The notes below the pieces were generated by a model, which made no database searches, had not been told where the DNA came from, and saw nothing but the letters and a program-made list of their open reading frames with translations. From Candidatus Melainabacteria bacterium (lineage in GTDB: Bacteria > Cyanobacteriota > Vampirovibrionia > Obscuribacterales > Obscuribacteraceae), in the NCBI GenBank assembly GCA_003151275.1, contig PLXC01000146.1, forward strand, positions 1 to 6,120: a stretch of 6,120 nucleotides of DNA, written 5' to 3'. Every line of letters starts with the position of its first letter. Positions within the stretch are counted from its first letter, which is position 1. This document shows, piece by piece, positions 5,598 to 6,120 of this stretch. The translations under genes were made by a program, and so were the position numbers.

Positions 5598-6120
5598 TTC
5601 AGCAGCGATGGGACATTGATTTCGCCAGTGTCGTGCAACAACTGAGCTTGAGCTAGATTCGAAGCGACGATGGCTTGAGCCTGATTAAAAAGGGCGTTGA
5701 TATAGTCTCTTTGTGCTTGTAACAGCTCCAAATTGGTGCCGTAACCTGTTTCTAAACGCAGTTTGGCCAGGCGTAGCGCTTCTGCACCTGACTCTACCCC
5801 GTAGGCAGCATTGTCAATTTGCTCTCTGGCGGCGAGGGCAACAATATAGGCGGAGCGAACTTGCTGCGCAACTAGCATCAGCTCTTGGTTGGCTTGGAGC
5901 AATGCTTGTCTGGAAAGAGCCCGCGCTCCAACTATATTAGCCACCGAATTCATCCCCAAATTCGGCAACGAATAACCGAGCCCAAACGCATTCTGCTGAG
6001 TCTTGAATGTACCACCGAATATGCCTGCGCCAGCAGTATTCTGTCCGCTGCCACTGCCGCTGCCACTGCCGCTGCCACTGCTATTCGAGGTTGCCGCGCG
6101 CGTTTGATTGACTTGAGTGG
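5594..6120 (-). CDS. TolC-like outer-membrane efflux protein, 5'-truncated by the window edge (copy 1 of a tandem pair)
   Basis: The reading frame is open from the window edge to a TGA at 5596-5594, giving 174 visible C-terminal residues. An apparent start at 5968 is only an internal TTG leucine codon inside a conserved SLPNLG motif, so the gene begins beyond the window. Visible parts in order: a Ser/Gly-rich stretch with six consecutive Ser-Gly pairs, a predicted beta strand ending in SLPNLGMNS, then a long helical region (RALSRQALLQANQ, QVRSAY, EALRLAKLR, YGTNLELLQAQRDYINAL). This is the layout of the second structural repeat of the TolC/OEP family, where a beta hairpin is followed by two long periplasmic alpha-barrel helices. 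The last ~124 residues match the next gene at about 70 positions by hand alignment without gaps. Family knowledge: such proteins trimerise into a duct through the outer membrane and periplasm. The stop overlaps the next gene's proposed start, implying co-translation. Family call is confident; substrate is unknown. Confidence 0.9.
   Translation of the reverse strand, partial: TQVNQTRAATSNSSGSGSGSGSGSGQNTAGAGIFGGTFKTQQNAFGLGYSLPNLGMNSVANIVGARALSRQALLQANQELMLVAQQVRSAYIVALAAREQIDNAAYGVESGAEALRLAKLRLETGYGTNLELLQAQRDYINALFNQAQAIVASNLAQAQLLHDTGEINVPSLLN
6045..6080 (-). repeat. 12-bp in-frame tandem repeat encoding Ser-Gly-Ser-Gly, three perfect copies
   Basis: Three perfect head-to-tail copies of ccgctgccactg (plus-strand reading) lie at 6045-6056, 6057-6068 and 6069-6080. 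On the coding strand the unit is four codons, AGT/AGC alternating with GGC, so copy-number change would lengthen or shorten the loop without shifting the frame. It lies in the predicted second extracellular loop of the truncated TolC-like protein. Confidence 0.9.

Noticed and set aside
5594..5968. A stand-alone gene of 124 codons starting at 5968.
   Set aside because: The supposed start is a TTG leucine inside the conserved SLPNLG motif, and the frame stays open to the window edge with homology continuing upstream. It is the 3' part of a longer gene.

Overview
The window is one strand of a tightly packed operon. Every supported gene lies on the minus strand, so transcription runs from the right edge to the left. 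No terminator, RNA gene, insertion sequence or CRISPR array is visible. No internal gap exceeds 18 bases, so there is no room for an internal promoter outside coding sequence. Both operon ends lie outside the window.

Layout in transcription order: (1) the 3' part of a TolC-like outer-membrane efflux protein (6120-5594, 5' end missing); (2) a second, complete, paralogous TolC-like protein of 675 residues (5597-3570); (3) a secreted protein of 235 residues with no recognised family (3565-2858); (4) a HlyD/MacA-type periplasmic adaptor with a glycine-rich tail (2839-1271); (5) a MacB/FtsX-type ABC permease without its own ATPase domain (1256-24); (6) possibly the first six codons of a following gene at the left edge (20-1), whose predicted start would suit a separate ABC ATPase. 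The junctions are a 4-base overlap, then gaps of 4, 18 and 14 bases, and 3 bases before the possible sixth gene.

Together these encode a MacAB-TolC-like tripartite export machine. The permease is in the inner membrane and would be driven by an ATPase encoded separately. The adaptor spans the periplasm, and one or both TolC-like proteins form the outer-membrane duct. Two features are unusual: two tandem outer-membrane factors whose second extracellular loop carries Ser/Gly-rich low-complexity sequence, and the unrecognised exported protein placed between duct and adaptor. The substrate cannot be read from the sequence; drugs, peptides, glycolipids and lipoproteins are all handled by relatives.

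The host is a diderm bacterium. GC content looks close to balanced (not counted). The split permease/ATPase arrangement, the Ser/Thr-rich segment after the second lipoyl half of the adaptor, and the proline-rich N-terminus of the TolC-like protein resemble cyanobacterial DevBCA/HgdD-type exporters as I remember them. A member of Cyanobacteria or its non-photosynthetic sister group (Melainabacteria/Vampirovibrionia) is therefore a reasonable but unproven guess.
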